Part shown: piece by piece, positions 61,806-64,000 of the stretch
How positions within the stretch are numbered: position 1 is the stretch's first letter
Layout: each line of letters opens with the position of its first letter
The notes under the pieces: model-generated
The model's database searches: none
What the model was told of the DNA's origin: nothing
Seen by the model: only the letters and a program-made list of their open reading frames with translations
Assembly (NCBI GenBank): GCA_039800325.1
Contig: JBDLQY010000022.1
Location: 1 to 64,000, forward strand
Direction of reading: 5' to 3'
From: SYIM01 sp039800325
Lineage (GTDB): Bacteria > Pseudomonadota > Gammaproteobacteria > Burkholderiales > Burkholderiaceae_E
DNA length: 64,000 bases
Position numbers and translations under genes: made by a program

Positions 61806-62783
61806 TCAGGCCAGGCACTGTTCCAGCCCCTTGATGAAGGTGTCTTTCGGCAGGTTCTTACCGATAAACACCATTTTGCTGGAGGGCTTTTCGCCCGGTT
61901 GCCAACGCCGACCCAGATCGGCGCCCATCATCATGTGGACTCCCTGAAACACCGTCTGGCGGTCGGACCCCTTCATGAAGAGGACGCCTTTATACCGCAA
62001 CATGTCGGGTCCGTAAACCTGGATGAGACCCGACAGGAAGTCTTCGAGCTTGTTCGGATCAAAAGGCTTATTCGAACGGAAGACGAATGACTGGACCGCG
62101 TCGTCATGATCGTGCTCATCGCTTTCGAGGAAGCTGGGGTCGATCTCCAGGATGGCATTGAGGTTGAAACCCCGAATATCAAGCACCTCCTCGATGGGTA
62201 CTTTGCCGAAGTGCACAGACCGGATGGGCGCACGCGGGTTCATCCGGCGCAGCCGCCCGGCAAGCGCCTGCTGCTCGGCCTCGCCGACCAGATCGACTTT
62301 GGACATGAGAATGCGGTCGGCAAAACCCACCTGCTCCTGGGCTTCTTTCTGGTTATCGAGCTGCTGCGGCCCGTGCTTGGCGTCTACCACGGTAATGATC
62401 GCGTCAAGCAGATAGCGGTCAGCCACATCGTCATCGACAAAAAAAGTTTGCGCCACCGGCCCAGGATCGGCCATGCCAGTAGTCTCGATAACCACGTGGT
62501 CAAAGCTGATTTCGCCGCGGCTGCGTCGCTCATGCAGATCGCCCAGGATACGGATCAGGTCGCCACGCACAGTGCAGCAGATACAGCCATTGTTCATCTC
62601 GACGATCTGCTCTTCGCGCTCTTGAAGCAGAAGGTCGTTGTCAACGCCTTCCTCGCCGAACTCGTTCTCAATGACGGCGATTCGGTGACCGTGGTTTTCG
62701 CTCAGGATGCGGTTGAGCAGCGTGGTCTTACCACTTCCGAGAAAGCCGGTCAGGATGGTGACCGGGATATGGGTGCTGGACAT
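61806..62783 (-). CDS. COG0523 (CobW/P47K) family GTPase, putative metal chaperone
   Basis: A 325-residue G3E GTPase: Walker A GFLGSGKT at 13-20, ENEFGEEGVDN, the metal-binding CICC motif (C67, C69, C70) and SKVDL. The short His/Asp run DEHDHDD near 220 may bind metal, and the CobW C-terminal domain follows. Relatives with this form hand zinc to target proteins. It lies upstream of dksA in the same direction, 58 bases away. Confidence 0.92.
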   Translation of the reverse strand: MSSTHIPVTILTGFLGSGKTTLLNRILSENHGHRIAVIENEFGEEGVDNDLLLQEREEQIVEMNNGCICCTVRGDLIRILGDLHERRSRGEISFDHVVIETTGMADPGPVAQTFFVDDDVADRYLLDAIITVVDAKHGPQQLDNQKEAQEQVGFADRILMSKVDLVGEAEQQALAGRLRRMNPRAPIRSVHFGKVPIEEVLDIRGFNLNAILEIDPSFLESDEHDHDDAVQSFVFRSNKPFDPNKLEDFLSGLIQVYGPDMLRYKGVLFMKGSDRQTVFQGVHMMMGADLGRRWQPGEKPSSKMVFIGKNLPKDTFIKGLEQCLA

Positions 62784-62860
62784 CGCCTAATAACCTCTTG
62801 CTGGCAGATAAACCGGCTCAACGCCTGCCATCGCGTCGGCCGCTTGGACGGGCTGCGATT

Positions 62861-64000
62861 CTACTCAGTCCGGCGCAACATAAGACCCTTCAGGTATTCA
62901 CCCTCAGGGTGTGTCATCAACATCGGGTGATCTTCACCCGCTGCAAGGCGCGTCAGCATCTGCGCATCGACCCCAGCATCAAACACCGCAGCGGCCACTA
63001 CCTTCTGGAAAAGATCGACCGACACCGCACCCGAGCACGAAAACGTCAGAAGCCTGCCCTGCGGTGCGAGCAGGCGCAGAGCGGCCAGATTGAGCTGCTT
63101 GTACGCCCGCGTGGCGCGGTCGAGGTGCTGAACTGACGGCGCAAATTTGGGTGGATCGAGCACAATCAGATCAAATTGCCGCTGCTGCGCATGCAGACGT
63201 TTGAGCGCGTCAAACACATCTGCCTGAACCCAATCTGAGGGCGCTTTAAGCGCATTCAAGTCCTGTTGTCGGCGTGCCTGCGCAAGCGCCTCGGCACTGG
63301 AGTCGACCGATACCGCCTCAAGCGCACCGCCGCGCAGCGCCGCCAGCGTGAAACCGCCCGTGTAACAGAAACAGTTTAGCAAGCGCTTACCCTCAGCGAG
63401 ACCCCCTAGAATTCGACGGTTTTCACGCTGATCTATATAAAATCCAGTCTTGTGTCCGGCAAGAACATCTACCTGATAGCGAACACCGTCTTCATGCACT
63501 TCGATCGGCGCCTGTACCGGCCGGCCGCGCAGACAACCCTCTCGTGGCGCCAGACCTTCACGGGACCGGGAAGCGGCGTCCGAGCGCTCATGGATGTCGC
63601 CCAGGCCGGTGGTCTTTATGAGCGCGTCAGCAATCACCTCACGCCATCGCTCCACGCCCGCGCTCATGAACTGCACCACCAACTGCGCGTCATAGCGGTC
63701 GACAACCAGGCCGGGTAGGTGATCGGCCTCGCCAAAGATGAGCCGTACCGCGCTGGTGCGCGATGCCAGCTCAGCGCGGCGCGCAATCGCAGCCCCGATG
63801 CGGGCGAAAAACCAGTCTTCATCTGGCCGCTCAGCCTCGCGAAAAGTCCATAAACGGGCCCGAATCGTCGACGCAGGGCTGAATGCCCCCCAGGCCAGAA
63901 AGCGGCCATCGGCGGCCACCACCCGAACCGTATCGCCGCTGCCGCATACACCGTCGACGCGGGCGATAGCCCCGGCGTAAAGCCAGGGATGACGGCGCTC
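62861..64000 (-). CDS. rlmI: RlmI-like 23S rRNA (cytosine-C5) methyltransferase, 5' end cut by window
   Basis: The frame is open to the window edge, so the start lies beyond base 64000; 379 codons are visible. First comes part of a PUA domain (RRHPWLYAGAIARVDG, then DTVRVVAADGRFLAWGAFS), then a catalytic Rossmann domain with LLNCFCYTGGFTLAALRGGA, SVDSSAEAL and FDLIVLDPPKFAP, and a cysteine in LLTFSCSG. These match RlmI, which methylates C1962 of 23S rRNA. A GTG at 63922 is inside the PUA domain and is not the start. Confidence 0.92.
   Translation of the reverse strand, partial: ERRHPWLYAGAIARVDGVCGSGDTVRVVAADGRFLAWGAFSPASTIRARLWTFREAERPDEDWFFARIGAAIARRAELASRTSAVRLIFGEADHLPGLVVDRYDAQLVVQFMSAGVERWREVIADALIKTTGLGDIHERSDAASRSREGLAPREGCLRGRPVQAPIEVHEDGVRYQVDVLAGHKTGFYIDQRENRRILGGLAEGKRLLNCFCYTGGFTLAALRGGALEAVSVDSSAEALAQARRQQDLNALKAPSDWVQADVFDALKRLHAQQRQFDLIVLDPPKFAPSVQHLDRATRAYKQLNLAALRLLAPQGRLLTFSCSGAVSVDLFQKVVAAAVFDAGVDAQMLTRLAAGEDHPMLMTHPEGEYLKGLMLRRTE

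Noticed and set aside
1..64000. Mobile elements, CRISPR arrays, tRNA/rRNA genes and phage genes
   Set aside because: I looked for transposase or integrase frames, regular direct repeats and tRNA cloverleaf marks and found none I could support.

Overview
The window is GC-rich, densely coded bacterial chromosome. It most resembles the order Burkholderiales (Betaproteobacteria), probably the Alcaligenaceae/Bordetella side. This rests on gene order: the ctaC-ctaD-small protein-ctaG-DUF2970-coxC block followed by SURF1-ctaA-ctaB-sco, rpoH next to ftsY, the secB-grxC-rhodanese-gpmA-ctpA-moeB run, the hslVU-argB-slmA run, and a DksA with a lost zinc finger. I see no tRNA or rRNA gene, insertion sequence, integrase, phage gene or CRISPR array. 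The longest stretch without a gene is about 245 bp (34857-35101).

Region 1 (1-22502) is accessory catabolism. (a) 1-4483, plus strand: the tail of a possible amidohydrolase, an FAD-linked oxidase, an NMT1-type ABC binding protein, a VanB-like reductase and a RutR-like TetR regulator. (b) 4542-10154, minus strand: a TRAP transporter (P, Q, M) run into a PhyH-type Fe(II) dioxygenase and a SnoaL-flavin monooxygenase fusion; the divergent arm (10289-13750) has a GntR regulator, an acyl-CoA ligase and a MetE-C-like methyltransferase. The substrate is unknown, and this is the best candidate here for an undescribed pathway. (c) 20126-13828, minus strand: D-hydantoinase, D-carbamoylase, a polar amino acid ABC importer and a hydantoin racemase, a full set for turning racemic hydantoins into D-amino acids. 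(d) A MetX-fold hydrolase and a zinc alcohol dehydrogenase.

Region 2 (22541-50249) is mostly core: ferredoxin, coaD, rsmD, a paired M16 peptidase, ftsY, maiA, rpoH (with a CIRCE/HrcA operator), an EamA exporter, and the complete aa3 cytochrome c oxidase locus with its haem A and copper assembly factors. Then come DUF2244, a methyltransferase, comF, trmL, LOG, gpsA, an SH3 protein, secB, grxC, a rhodanese, gpmA, an ornithine cyclodeaminase homologue, ctpA and moeB.

Region 3 (50253-55717) is a plus-strand acyl-CoA module: a heterodimer-type acyl-CoA dehydrogenase pair, a MaoC hydratase with altered active site, a third acyl-CoA dehydrogenase and a CoA transferase.

Region 4 (55766-64000), minus strand: an MFS exporter, slmA, a pyrimidine nucleotidase, argB, hslU, hslV, dksA, a COG0523 GTPase and an rlmI-like methyltransferase cut by the window edge.

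The most notable small-scale signals are two genes whose start position carries ATC instead of ATG (hslV at 61317 and the CoA transferase at 54440/54443), the CIRCE in front of rpoH, and a strong hairpin at the junction of the hydantoin-cluster binding protein and ATPase genes.
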